In this document: piece after piece, positions 1 to 8,174 of the stretch
Layout of the letters: the number at the start of each line of letters is the position of its first letter
Position numbering within the stretch: position 1 is the stretch's first letter
Source of the DNA: Pedobacter sp. AK013
GTDB taxonomy: Bacteria; Bacteroidota; Bacteroidia; Sphingobacteriales; Sphingobacteriaceae
Assembly: GCF_014205835.1 (NCBI RefSeq)
Contig: NZ_JACHCQ010000018.1
Span: 62,001-126,000 of the forward strand
Reading direction: 5' to 3'
Length of the DNA stretch: 64,000 bases
The notes under the pieces: model-generated
Seen by the model: the letters and a program-made list of their open reading frames with translations, nothing else
Told to the model about the DNA's origin: nothing
Databases searched by the model: none
Program-made: the position numbers and the translations under genes

Positions 1-84
1 AACAAGTTAATCGCTATGCAAATGATGTGCTGTTGTAAAACGCAATAATAGAGGCCTACAGATAATTTTAAGTATAAAATATGG

Positions 85-115
85 AATGCTTCTCGGTAAT
101 AGGGAAGCATTTTTA
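85..115 (+). terminator. Hairpin with T-run upstream of the sulfite reductase gene
   Basis: An 8-bp stem (AATGCTTC at 85-92 with GAAGCATT at 104-111) is followed by TTTT. It looks like a rho-independent terminator for a gene left of the window. It ends only about 20 bp before the reductase start codon, so it could also act as a leader attenuator. The first 84 bases show no supportable gene. Confidence 0.5.
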
Positions 116-135
116 GAATAAAGCTAACAACACAT

Positions 136-2226
136 ATGCAAAGTTTCAGAACAGAACTCGAAAATCCGATTGTCGAGCAGGACATTATCGATTTAGAGAA
201 TAAGATTAAAGCTTTTAGAGATGGGACCATCCACGACGAAAAGTTTAGAAGCCTCCGTTTAGCACGCGGTGTTTACGGTCAAAGACAGCCTGGTGTACAA
301 ATGGTACGTATTAAACTGCCATTTGGTAAGATAACTTTTAAACAGTTATTGCGTATTGCCGATATTGCTGATGAGTACGGAAGTGGAAATTTACACTTAA
401 CTACCCGCCAGGATATTCAAATTCACTATGTGAGTTTAGACCGCACACCAGAACTTTGGGCTAAATTAGAGCAGGATGATATTACGCTTCGTGAGGCTTG
501 TGGAAATACGGTACGTAATGTAACCGCTTCTCCAAATTCTGGAATCGATGCGGAAGAACCTTTTGATGTTTCGCCTTATGCTCAAGCGGTATTTGCTTAC
601 TTTTTGCGTAACCCGATCTGCCAGGAAATGGGTAGGAAGATTAAAATCTCCTTTTCTTCGAGTGATCGAGATACTGCGTTTAGCTACATTCACGATTTAG
701 GTTTTATTCCTAAAATTAACGAAAAAGGCGAGCGCGGATTTAAAGTTTTGTTTGCTGGTGGTTTAGGTGCACAGCCTTTCCTTGCAAACGCCGTTCACGA
801 ATTTTTGCCCGAAGACCAGTTAATTCCTTTTACCGAATCTGTTCTTCGCGTATTCGACCGTTATGGCGAACGTACCAACCGTAACAAAGCACGGTTAAAA
901 TACCTGGTTCAAAAACTGGGTTTAGAAGAAGTTTTACGTTTGGTTGCCGAAGAGCGTATTGCCAACAAAGTAAAAACCTTTAAAATAGATCTTAATACTG
1001 TACCACAGCCACTCTTACCTTTAGAACAAGAATATCCTGCGGTAGAAATATTAAACGAAGCTCATTACAAACATTGGTTAGCCACCAATGTAATTGAGCA
1101 AAAACAGGCCGGATTTTATGGCGTTTACGTAAAAGTTCAGGTGGGCGATATTAAAACAGATAAAGCAAGGGCATTTGTTGATGCCATCAGGTTATATGTA
1201 GCTGATGAAATCAGGATTACGCAGAACCAGGGATTGCTGCTAAAGTTTGTGCGTAAGGAAGCATTGCCTTCATTGTATGCAGCGCTAAATAAAATTGGTT
1301 TTACCACCGCCGGATTTGATAGTTTGGCTGATATTACCACGTGTCCTGGTACCGATACCTGCAATTTGGGTATTTCCAACTCAATGACCTTGGCGGAAGT
1401 TTTGGAAGAGGTAATTTATACTGATTTCCCTGAGTTTATCTACGAGAAAAACATCAAAATCAAAATCAGTGGATGTATGAACTCTTGCGGTCAGCATGGT
1501 TTAGCTGAAATTGGTTTCCACGGAAGTTCTGTAAAGGCTGAAGGAAAAGTAGTTCCGGCAGTTCAGGTAATGTTGGGCGGTGGTACCGTAGGTAATGGTG
1601 TAGGTAGAGTTGCAGAACGTGTAATTAAAGTGCCTTCTAAAAGAGCAACGAGTGTTTTACATTTTATTTTAAATGATTTTAAAGCCAATAACCTGGAGGA
1701 TGAGAACTTTCACCAGTATTATGATAGAAAAGGTAAAGATTATTTTTATCAGTTGTTAAAACCATTGGCCGATTTAACCAATCTTAAAACAGAAGAATTT
1801 GTAGATTGGGGACATGTAGAAGAGTTTGTTACCGCAATTGGTGTGGGCGAGTGTGCCGGTGTAGTAATTGATCTGGTAGCCACCTTGTTGCTAGAGGCTG
1901 ATGAAAAATTCGATTGGGCGAAACAAAACCTGGAGAAAGCTGCTTATGCAGATGCCGTTTATCATACTTACAGCACTTTTGTAAGCGCTGCAAAATCGTT
2001 ATTGTTAGATAAAGGCGTAAATAGTAGTACACAAATTGGTGTGATCCGCGAATTTGATAACCATTACGTTGAAACTGGAGAATTTAATTTATCGACCAAT
2101 TTTTCTGACCTGGTTTTACAGATTAACAAAAACGAACCAACAGCAGCATTTGCGCAGAAGTATTTTGAAGAAGCAAAACAATTTTTAAATCAGATTAAGG
2201 AAAAAAGGGGCGTATTAGCGAAATGA
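136..2226 (+). CDS. Ferredoxin-type sulfite/nitrite reductase with C-terminal HEPN-like domain
   Basis: This siroheme and [4Fe-4S] reductase most likely carries out the six-electron reduction of sulfite to sulfide in the cytoplasm. Two ferredoxin-like half-domains and two catalytic halves are visible. The cluster/siroheme ligands are C403-x5-C409 (TTCPGTDTCNLG) and C447-x3-C451 (GCMNSCGQHG), and siroheme/anion-site stretches occur near R91 (TTRQDIQIH) and R127 (RNVTASPNSG). Members of the family are usually about 500-580 aa. This protein has 696 residues because a helical domain of about 110 residues (585-692) follows the catalytic core and resembles HEPN domains. It heads a run of siroheme, CysH, CysD and CysN genes, which favours sulfite over nitrite as substrate. 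The ATG at 136 is chosen because the preceding bases hold a terminator-like hairpin. The core assignment is firm; the role of the tail is unknown. Confidence 0.9.
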   Translation: MQSFRTELENPIVEQDIIDLENKIKAFRDGTIHDEKFRSLRLARGVYGQRQPGVQMVRIKLPFGKITFKQLLRIADIADEYGSGNLHLTTRQDIQIHYVSLDRTPELWAKLEQDDITLREACGNTVRNVTASPNSGIDAEEPFDVSPYAQAVFAYFLRNPICQEMGRKIKISFSSSDRDTAFSYIHDLGFIPKINEKGERGFKVLFAGGLGAQPFLANAVHEFLPEDQLIPFTESVLRVFDRYGERTNRNKARLKYLVQKLGLEEVLRLVAEERIANKVKTFKIDLNTVPQPLLPLEQEYPAVEILNEAHYKHWLATNVIEQKQAGFYGVYVKVQVGDIKTDKARAFVDAIRLYVADEIRITQNQGLLLKFVRKEALPSLYAALNKIGFTTAGFDSLADITTCPGTDTCNLGISNSMTLAEVLEEVIYTDFPEFIYEKNIKIKISGCMNSCGQHGLAEIGFHGSSVKAEGKVVPAVQVMLGGGTVGNGVGRVAERVIKVPSKRATSVLHFILNDFKANNLEDENFHQYYDRKGKDYFYQLLKPLADLTNLKTEEFVDWGHVEEFVTAIGVGECAGVVIDLVATLLLEADEKFDWAKQNLEKAAYADAVYHTYSTFVSAAKSLLLDKGVNSSTQIGVIREFDNHYVETGEFNLSTNFSDLVLQINKNEPTAAFAQKYFEEAKQFLNQIKEKRGVLAK

Positions 2227-2320
2227 GATTTGAGATAATAGATTGGAGACAGCAGATGCTAAACGCCATGCGCCAAATAGTCTCCATTTAGACTTCAAAA
2301 TTCAATAATTAAAAAGAAAG

Positions 2321-3091
2321 ATGGTTAATCAACATAAAGAATCAAAAATTACCCTATTAGGTGCTGGCCCTGGAGATCCTGATTTATTAACACTAAAGGG
2401 CGTAAAAGCATTGCAAACCGCTGATGTGGTTTTATATGATGCTTTAACCAATGAAGCTTTATTGGAGCATGCTCCGGCAGAGGCCATTAAAGTTTATGTA
2501 GGAAAACGTTCAGGCGAGCATTCTTACCCTCAAGATACCATCAATAAGCTAATGATCGATTATGCCTTAAACTACGGTCATGTAGTGCGTTTAAAAGGTG
2601 GAGATCCGTTTGTTTTTGGCAGAGGTTACGAGGAGCTGGATTATGCCGCATCATATAGCATTCCCGTAAGCGTAATTCCGGGTATTTCGAGTTCTATAGG
2701 TGTACCAGGCTTGCAACAGATTCCTGTAACACACCGTGGTATGAGCGAAAGTTTTTGGGTAATTACCGGAACAACCACTTCTGGCGAAGTTTCAGCAGAT
2801 ATTTACCAGGCAGCACATTCTAATGCAACTGTTGTGGTACTTATGGGACTTAAAAAGTTACCCAAAATTGTAGAGATTTTTAAAGCCGCGGGAAAACATC
2901 ATTTACCAACTGCCGTGGTTCAGAACGGATCGGCAGAAGATGAAAGATTAGTAGTAGGTGTGGTTGAAACAATAGAAGGTTTAGTGCAACAAGAAAATAT
3001 TAAAGCACCTGCTTTATTAATTTTTGGAGAAGTTGTATCATTACATCCATCATTTAAGAAATTAATTAAACAATATGCAAGTATTGCCTAA
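2321..3091 (+). CDS. cobA: Uroporphyrinogen-III C-methyltransferase (SUMT)
   Basis: The enzyme transfers two methyl groups from SAM to uroporphyrinogen III, giving precorrin-2 for siroheme. At 256 aa it has the normal single-domain length. The N-terminal glycine loop GAGPGDPDLLTLKG, the signature RLKGGDPFVFGRG and the PGISS segment are all intact. It lies between the siroheme-dependent sulfite reductase and the precorrin-2 dehydrogenase domain of the next gene, with which it overlaps by 17 bp, so it almost certainly supplies siroheme to the reductase. A divergent paralogue lies at 9901-10695. Confidence 0.93.
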   Translation: MVNQHKESKITLLGAGPGDPDLLTLKGVKALQTADVVLYDALTNEALLEHAPAEAIKVYVGKRSGEHSYPQDTINKLMIDYALNYGHVVRLKGGDPFVFGRGYEELDYAASYSIPVSVIPGISSSIGVPGLQQIPVTHRGMSESFWVITGTTTSGEVSADIYQAAHSNATVVVLMGLKKLPKIVEIFKAAGKHHLPTAVVQNGSAEDERLVVGVVETIEGLVQQENIKAPALLIFGEVVSLHPSFKKLIKQYASIA

Positions 3092-4586
3092 CCAACCTAA
3101 TAATGAAACGTCTTTTTCTGAAGAAGAAAAAGGTAACCAGCTTTTTCCGGTTTTTGTAAAGCTGAATAAGCTGCGTACATTATTAATTGGGGCAGGAAAT
3201 ATTGGACTTGAAAAGTTAACTGCGATTGTAAATAATAGCCAACAGGCTACCATTACAATCGTTGCAGAGCTCGTATCGCCAGAAGTCTATGCGCTTATTG
3301 CAAATTATCCACAGATAAAAATTAAGCAGAAAAGTTTCGATGTTGATGATCTGAACGATATTGATATCGTTTTTACCGCTACCAATAACAATATTTTAAA
3401 TGAAGAGATCAGAAAGGTTACGCATGAGCGTGGCCTATTGATTAATGTGGCAGATAAACCAGAACTGTGTGATTTCTATTTGGGGTCAATCGTTCAAAAA
3501 GGCGATTTAAAGATAGCCATTTCTACAAATGGAAAATCGCCTACTATAGCCAAACGTTTAAAACAGATTTTAAATGAAGGTCTGCCCGCCGAGCTTGATG
3601 AAACGTTACAGAATATGAGTGCTTTGCGTCAAACTTTAAATGGCGATTTTTCGGCAAAGGTTAAAAAACTGAATAAGGTTACCCAAAGTTTAATTAATCC
3701 TAAAAAAAGCTTCGCCGAGAGGAATATTAAGTGGTTGATCTGGGTGGCGTCGGTTTTATTGATCGGAGCAATCGGACTTTCGCTTTGGAACACCGAACCT
3801 GAATTTCAGACGTTTTTGATCAACATCGATCCGTTGTTCTATTGGTTTTTAGGGGCAGGGTTTTTATTCGCCTTAATTGATGGCGCAATTGGAATGTCTT
3901 ACGGTGTTACAACAGCTTCTTTTTCACTTGCAATGGGTTTACCACCCGCATCGGCAAGTATGGCCATACACATTTCAGAAGTAATGAGCAACGGTATTGC
4001 CGGCTGGATGCATTACCGCATGGGCAATGTAAACTGGAAACTTTTTAAAATATTAATCCTTCCTGCAATTGTTGGTGCAGTATTGGGTGCCTACATTTTA
4101 TCATCATTAGAGCACTATAGTAGTTATGTTAAACCGGTTGTTGCCGTTTATACGTTGTTTTTAGGTGCTGTTATTTTAATGAAAGCTTTTAACATTAAAA
4201 GAAAAAAAGCCGATCATAAAATCAAAAAAATAGGCTTGTTAGGCTTTTTGGGTGGTTTTATCGATGCCGCTTTTGGTGGTGGATGGGGATCGATCGTTTT
4301 ATCGAGTTTAATTGCAGGTGGCCGCCACCCTTTGTTCTCACTGGGTACCGTAAAAATCAGCCGTTTTTTTATTGCTACTTTAAGTTCGCTTACCTTTTTT
4401 ACCATGTTAGGGGGCAAACACTGGGAGGCCGTTGTAGGCTTAATTATCGGTAGTGCAATCGCATCGCCGATTGCTGCAAAGGTATCGAACAAAATTTCGG
4501 CAAAAACCATTATGGTTGCCGTGGGCATTATTGTGATGATTGTAAGCTTACGCAGTGTAATTATGTTTATTTTAAAATTAATTTAG
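3075..4586 (+). CDS. Fusion of precorrin-2 dehydrogenase/ferrochelatase (CysG N-terminal type) and TauE/SafE membrane transporter
   Basis: Residues about 15-200 form a Met8/CysG-N domain: a Rossmann NAD site LLIGAGNIGLEKL, then the INVADKPELCDF stretch whose Asp corresponds to the catalytic position, then ISTNGKSPTIAKRLK. This half should oxidise precorrin-2 and insert iron to make siroheme. Residues about 215-503 form a polytopic TauE/SafE domain with the paired motifs GAGFLFALIDGAIGMSYGV and GFLGGFIDAAFGGGWG, a family that moves sulfite, sulfonates or related anions. The start overlaps the methyltransferase gene by 17 bp, and the end meets the cysH start, which indicates tight translational coupling. 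The transported ion is inferred from context (sulfite or sulfate). The reading frame is open throughout, so this is a true fusion and not a frame error. Confidence 0.9.
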   Translation: MQVLPNQPNNETSFSEEEKGNQLFPVFVKLNKLRTLLIGAGNIGLEKLTAIVNNSQQATITIVAELVSPEVYALIANYPQIKIKQKSFDVDDLNDIDIVFTATNNNILNEEIRKVTHERGLLINVADKPELCDFYLGSIVQKGDLKIAISTNGKSPTIAKRLKQILNEGLPAELDETLQNMSALRQTLNGDFSAKVKKLNKVTQSLINPKKSFAERNIKWLIWVASVLLIGAIGLSLWNTEPEFQTFLINIDPLFYWFLGAGFLFALIDGAIGMSYGVTTASFSLAMGLPPASASMAIHISEVMSNGIAGWMHYRMGNVNWKLFKILILPAIVGAVLGAYILSSLEHYSSYVKPVVAVYTLFLGAVILMKAFNIKRKKADHKIKKIGLLGFLGGFIDAAFGGGWGSIVLSSLIAGGRHPLFSLGTVKISRFFIATLSSLTFFTMLGGKHWEAVVGLIIGSAIASPIAAKVSNKISAKTIMVAVGIIVMIVSLRSVIMFILKLI

Positions 4587-4588
4587 TG

Positions 4589-5290
4589 ATGGAGAACCTA
4601 GAGGAGATTAAAGCAGAATTGGCAGGTTTAAATATAATTGATAAACTGAAGTTTTTGGCAGATAAATATGCCGGCCGTATTGTATTTTCGACCAGTTTTG
4701 GGTGGGAAGACCAGGCAATTACCCATTTAATTTTTTCCAATAATATTCCGATCACGGTTTTTACTTTAGAAACCGGACGTTTGTTCCCAGAAACCTATTA
4801 CGTTTGGAACCGTACACTGGAAATTTATAACAAACCCATTCATGCCTATTATCCGCAGAATGAGCTGCTGCAGGATATGGTAAATACAAAAGGCCCGAGC
4901 AGCTTTTACGAATCGGTAGAAAATAGAAAAGAATGCTGTTACATCCGTAAAATAGAACCTTTAAAAAGAGCCTTAAAAGGAAACGAAATCTGGGTGACAG
5001 GAATTAGGGCCGATCAAAGCGCAAACCGTGAAGATATGCATGATTTAGAGTGGGATGAAGGAAACCAATTGATTAAATTTCATCCTATTTTTGATTGGAC
5101 TTTAGATGATGTGAAAGCATACATCAAAGAAAACAACATTGTTTACAATACCCTGCACGATAAAGGTTTCCCAAGTATCGGTTGTGCCCCATGTACAAGA
5201 GCAGTACAGCCGGGCGAAGATTTTAGGGCAGGAAGATGGTGGTGGGAAGACCAGAGTAAAAAAGAATGTGGTTTGCATGCAGCATCCTAA
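4589..5290 (+). CDS. cysH: Adenylyl-sulfate (APS) / phosphoadenylyl-sulfate reductase
   Basis: The enzyme reduces activated sulfate to sulfite using thioredoxin. The cysteine pattern of the iron-sulfur APS-reductase class is complete: CCYIRKIEPL (C116, C117 from the ATG), IGCAPCTRAV (C199, C202), and the catalytic ECGLH near the C-terminus (C227). A nucleotide-binding ATP-PP-loop-like region begins at VFSTSFGWEDQAI. The Fe-S cysteines favour APS over PAPS as substrate, which agrees with no APS kinase being seen here. A GTG at 4586 overlaps the previous stop codon, but the ATG three bases later is the likelier start. It is co-directional with the siroheme genes and with cysDN. Confidence 0.92.
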   Translation: MENLEEIKAELAGLNIIDKLKFLADKYAGRIVFSTSFGWEDQAITHLIFSNNIPITVFTLETGRLFPETYYVWNRTLEIYNKPIHAYYPQNELLQDMVNTKGPSSFYESVENRKECCYIRKIEPLKRALKGNEIWVTGIRADQSANREDMHDLEWDEGNQLIKFHPIFDWTLDDVKAYIKENNIVYNTLHDKGFPSIGCAPCTRAVQPGEDFRAGRWWWEDQSKKECGLHAAS

Positions 5291-5302
5291 TGGCTCACCA
5301 GT

Positions 5303-5428
5303 CGTCATTGCGAGGCTAGGTAGGAGCGGGCCGAAGCAATCTTTTTGAGAAATAGAATAAAAACAAATGTCATTACGAAAAGCGAGATAGATTGCCGCGT
5401 CGGCAGAAAAAGCCTCCTCGCAATGACG
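5303..5428. repeat. Dispersed palindromic element with CGTCATTGCGAGG / CCTCGCAATGACG-type termini
   Basis: The ends are near-perfect inverted copies: CGTCATTGCGAGGC at 5303-5316 and GCCTCCTCGCAATGACG at 5412-5428. Inner arms also pair (GAAGCAATCT with AGATTGCCGC). At about 126 bp it has the size of a non-autonomous palindromic repeat. No ORF in it is credible. It separates cysH from cysD. The downstream stretch to 5470 is an AAC-rich low-complexity run. Confidence 0.75.
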
Positions 5429-5542
5429 ATAGTAAGAATTTAACAACAACACAACAACAGCAAATATAAGCAGTTGAAAAAGGAACAGCGCTGGCAGGCA
5501 ATTTTCCAACATTTCAACAATCAAACATTTCAACATTTTATA

Positions 5543-6448
5543 ATGAGTACATATAATTTTGATTATTTAGATGAACTAGAGGCTGAGGCCATTCACATTT
5601 TACGTGAAGTAGCAGGTCAGTTTGAAAAACCAGCCCTATTATTTTCGGGTGGAAAGGATTCAATTACTTTAGTTCGTTTGGCAGAAAAAGCTTTCCGTCC
5701 AGGAAAATTTCCGTTTCCTTTAGTTCATATTGATACAGGCCATAATTTTGAAGAAACCATTACTTATCGCGATCAGATGATAGAGCGGATTGGCGAAAAA
5801 CTAATCATAGGATCTGTACAAGAATCAATAGACCAAGGTAAAGTTGTAGAGCAAACAGGTAAAAATGCAAGTAGAAATGCTTTACAGACCGTAACCTTAC
5901 TCGATACCATTGCAAAATATCAGTTTGATGCCTGCATTGGTGGCGCGCGTAGAGATGAAGAAAAAGCAAGAGCAAAAGAACGTATTTTCTCTGTTCGTGA
6001 TGAATTTGGCCAATGGGATCCAAAACGCCAACGTCCTGAACTTTGGAACATTTACAATGGTAAAATCCACAAAGGAGAAAATATCCGTGTATTCCCGATC
6101 AGTAACTGGACAGAATTAGATGTTTGGAATTATATCCGTAGAGAGAAAATCGAATTACCGAGTATTTATTTCTCGCACGAACGTGATGTAATTACTAGAA
6201 ACGGACAGCTAATGGCTGCTTCGCCGTTTTTAAATATGGATGATGAAGATATTGTATTCCGCAAGCAAGTACGTTTCCGTACAGTAGGCGATATGTCTTG
6301 TACTGCTGCTGTAGAATCGGATGCCACTTTGATCGATGATATTATTGCTGAAATCAGTGCTTCAAAAATTTCAGAGCGTGGTGCCCGTATGGATGATAAA
6401 GTTTCTGAAGCCGCAATGGAAGACAGAAAAAAGGGAGGATATTTTTAA
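5543..6448 (+). CDS. cysD: Sulfate adenylyltransferase subunit 2
   Basis: This is the catalytic ATP-pyrophosphatase subunit that forms APS from ATP and sulfate, working with CysN. The PP-loop SGGKDS lies at residues 35-40 and is followed by VHIDTGHNFEET. The C-terminus FRTVGDMSCTAAVES and the ending KKGGYF are typical. From the ATG at 5543 the product is 301 aa, the family length. An in-frame TTG at 5474 would add 23 residues of low-complexity sequence and is rejected. The gene is 98 bp upstream of cysN. Confidence 0.95.
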   Translation: MSTYNFDYLDELEAEAIHILREVAGQFEKPALLFSGGKDSITLVRLAEKAFRPGKFPFPLVHIDTGHNFEETITYRDQMIERIGEKLIIGSVQESIDQGKVVEQTGKNASRNALQTVTLLDTIAKYQFDACIGGARRDEEKARAKERIFSVRDEFGQWDPKRQRPELWNIYNGKIHKGENIRVFPISNWTELDVWNYIRREKIELPSIYFSHERDVITRNGQLMAASPFLNMDDEDIVFRKQVRFRTVGDMSCTAAVESDATLIDDIIAEISASKISERGARMDDKVSEAAMEDRKKGGYF

Positions 6449-6454
6449 AGGAGT

Positions 6455-6540
6455 ATCAAGATTAAAAGTATCGAGTAGCAAGATTAATAACCGTCTTGAT
6501 ACTTGATGCTAATAACTTAATACTTATGTCTTAATACTAC
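6455..6540. repeat. Word-repeat spacer (cysD-cysN)
   Basis: The spacer is made of variants of the phrase CTTGATACTTGATGC / TTAATACTTA, with partial reverse complements (ATCAAGATTAAAAGTATCGAG) at its left side. A very similar phrase set occurs at 23030-23105 upstream of the ABC ATPase gene. It could fold as an imperfect stem in mRNA. No ORF or clear promoter is seen. Confidence 0.5.
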
Positions 6541-6546
6541 AATAAA

Positions 6547-7797
6547 ATGAACATATTAAAATTTTTCACAGCAGGCAGTGTAGATGATGGTAAAAGTACC
6601 CTAATTGGCCGTTTGTTATACGATACAGATTCTATTTTAGCCGATCAATTAGAAGCTTTACAGAGCTCTAACCGCAAAAATGATGACGGAACAATAGATT
6701 TAGCCATTTTAACTGATGGTTTAAGAGCAGAGCGCGAGCAAGGTATTACTATTGACGTAGCTTATAAGTACTTTCAGACCGAAAAACGCAAATTTATTAT
6801 TGCCGATACACCTGGGCACATTCAGTATACCAGAAACATGGTTACAGGCGCTTCTACAGCTAACCTCGCCATTATCTTAATCGATGCGCGTAACGGTGTG
6901 GTAGAACAGACCATCCGCCACTCGTATATTGTTTCCTTACTGGGCATTAAACACGTGGTTGTTTGTATCAACAAAATGGATATGGTTGACTATAGCGAAA
7001 CCGTTTACAGCGCAATTATAGAAAAATATAAAGTTTTGGCCCAGCAACTAAAGCTCGCCGATGTAACCTATATTCCGGTTAGTGCCTTAAAAGGCGATAA
7101 TATTGTACAAAACTCGGGCAATATGGATTGGTACGAAGGAGAGAGCTTATTACATTTCCTAGAGAAGGTTGATACCGACAACCTGGACAAATCGCAATTG
7201 GCCCGTATGCCTGTGCAATGGGTTGTGCGCCCACAAACAGAAGAATTGCATGATTACCGCGGTTATGCCGGTAGGGTATTAAGTGGAACCTTTAACTTAA
7301 ATGATAAAGTTACGGTTTTGCCTAGTGGTGCAAGTTCTACTGTCGAGAAGATCGAATTTTTTGATCAAACGCCTGATGCAGCGCATGCTGGTCAGTCGGT
7401 TATTATTCACTTAAAAGACGATGTAGATATCAGCAGGGGCGATACTATTGTAAATGCATCGGCTTTACCACAGGAAACAAAATTGATTGAGGCTGATCTT
7501 TGCTGGATGGATACCCGTGCTTTAGATACCTCGATCATGTACAACATTCAGCACAATAGCAAAATTACGAAATGTAAAATCAGCGAAATTCTGCACAAAG
7601 TGGATATCAATACACTAGAGAAACATGCCGCAGAAGAATTTAAACTGAATGATATTGGCCGTGTGATTGTGAAAACAGCTGATACCTTAGCTTTTGATTT
7701 ATATGATGATAACCGGGCAAATGGTTCAGCCATTTTGGTCGATACGCGTACAAATTTAACTGTTGGTGCTTTAATGTTCAGGGCAGCAGTAGAATAG
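6547..7797 (+). CDS. cysN: Sulfate adenylyltransferase subunit 1 (GTPase)
   Basis: This EF-Tu-like GTPase couples GTP hydrolysis to APS synthesis by CysD. G1 GSVDDGKS lies at residues 10-17, the switch region GITIDVAY and G3 DTPGHIQYTRNM follow, and G4 NKMD is present. Two beta-barrel domains complete 416 aa. It is not fused to CysC (APS kinase), which agrees with the APS-type CysH. It is the last gene of the sulfate-activation run; a terminator follows about 250 bp downstream. Confidence 0.95.
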   Translation: MNILKFFTAGSVDDGKSTLIGRLLYDTDSILADQLEALQSSNRKNDDGTIDLAILTDGLRAEREQGITIDVAYKYFQTEKRKFIIADTPGHIQYTRNMVTGASTANLAIILIDARNGVVEQTIRHSYIVSLLGIKHVVVCINKMDMVDYSETVYSAIIEKYKVLAQQLKLADVTYIPVSALKGDNIVQNSGNMDWYEGESLLHFLEKVDTDNLDKSQLARMPVQWVVRPQTEELHDYRGYAGRVLSGTFNLNDKVTVLPSGASSTVEKIEFFDQTPDAAHAGQSVIIHLKDDVDISRGDTIVNASALPQETKLIEADLCWMDTRALDTSIMYNIQHNSKITKCKISEILHKVDINTLEKHAAEEFKLNDIGRVIVKTADTLAFDLYDDNRANGSAILVDTRTNLTVGALMFRAAVE

Positions 7798-8046
7798 AAT
7801 AAGTTGGATGATGGAAATAGATCAATGACCAACAGCGAAAGCTTCAAGGAATATAAATAAAATCTTAATCTTCTTAATTCCTTAATGGTGGAAAAATGGA
7901 TAATGAAAATTGTGAAACGATGAGATCTTTATTTCAGCTTATTGATCCTGAAATCCTACAATCCTGAAAATCTTACAGTAGAGAACCACAACCAAATATA
8001 ATAATGAGAACTTTAGGTTTTTTAATCTAAAGTGAAAGCAATTTCA
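7798..8046. other. Intergenic region between cysN and bestrophin
   Basis: The full gap to the next gene is 377 bp. This part holds phrase repeats such as TCCTGAAATCCTACAATCCTGAAAATCTTAC (two TCCTGAAAtC words) but no supportable ORF. The terminator at 8047 lies within the same gap. Confidence 0.5.
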
Positions 8047-8077
8047 GCGGGGCGCCAGATAGGACAGCCCCGTTTTT
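8047..8077 (+). terminator. Rho-independent terminator
   Basis: The stem CGGGGC (8048-8053) pairs with GCCCCG (8067-8072) and is followed by TTTTT. It is the probable end of the cysDN transcript. It sits about 100 bp before the bestrophin start. Confidence 0.7.
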
Positions 8078-8174
8078 CGTTTGACGATTTTTTGAACATT
8101 TTAAGTATTGGCGCTTTAAATTTTTTATATCTTAGTTTAAATCCCCAGATAATTTTCCGAATAAACCATAAACT

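Noticed and set aside
5102..5536. 144-aa minus-strand ORF over the end of cysH and the palindromic repeat
   Set aside because: It is antisense to cysH and reads through the inverted repeat; composition is that of a shadow frame.
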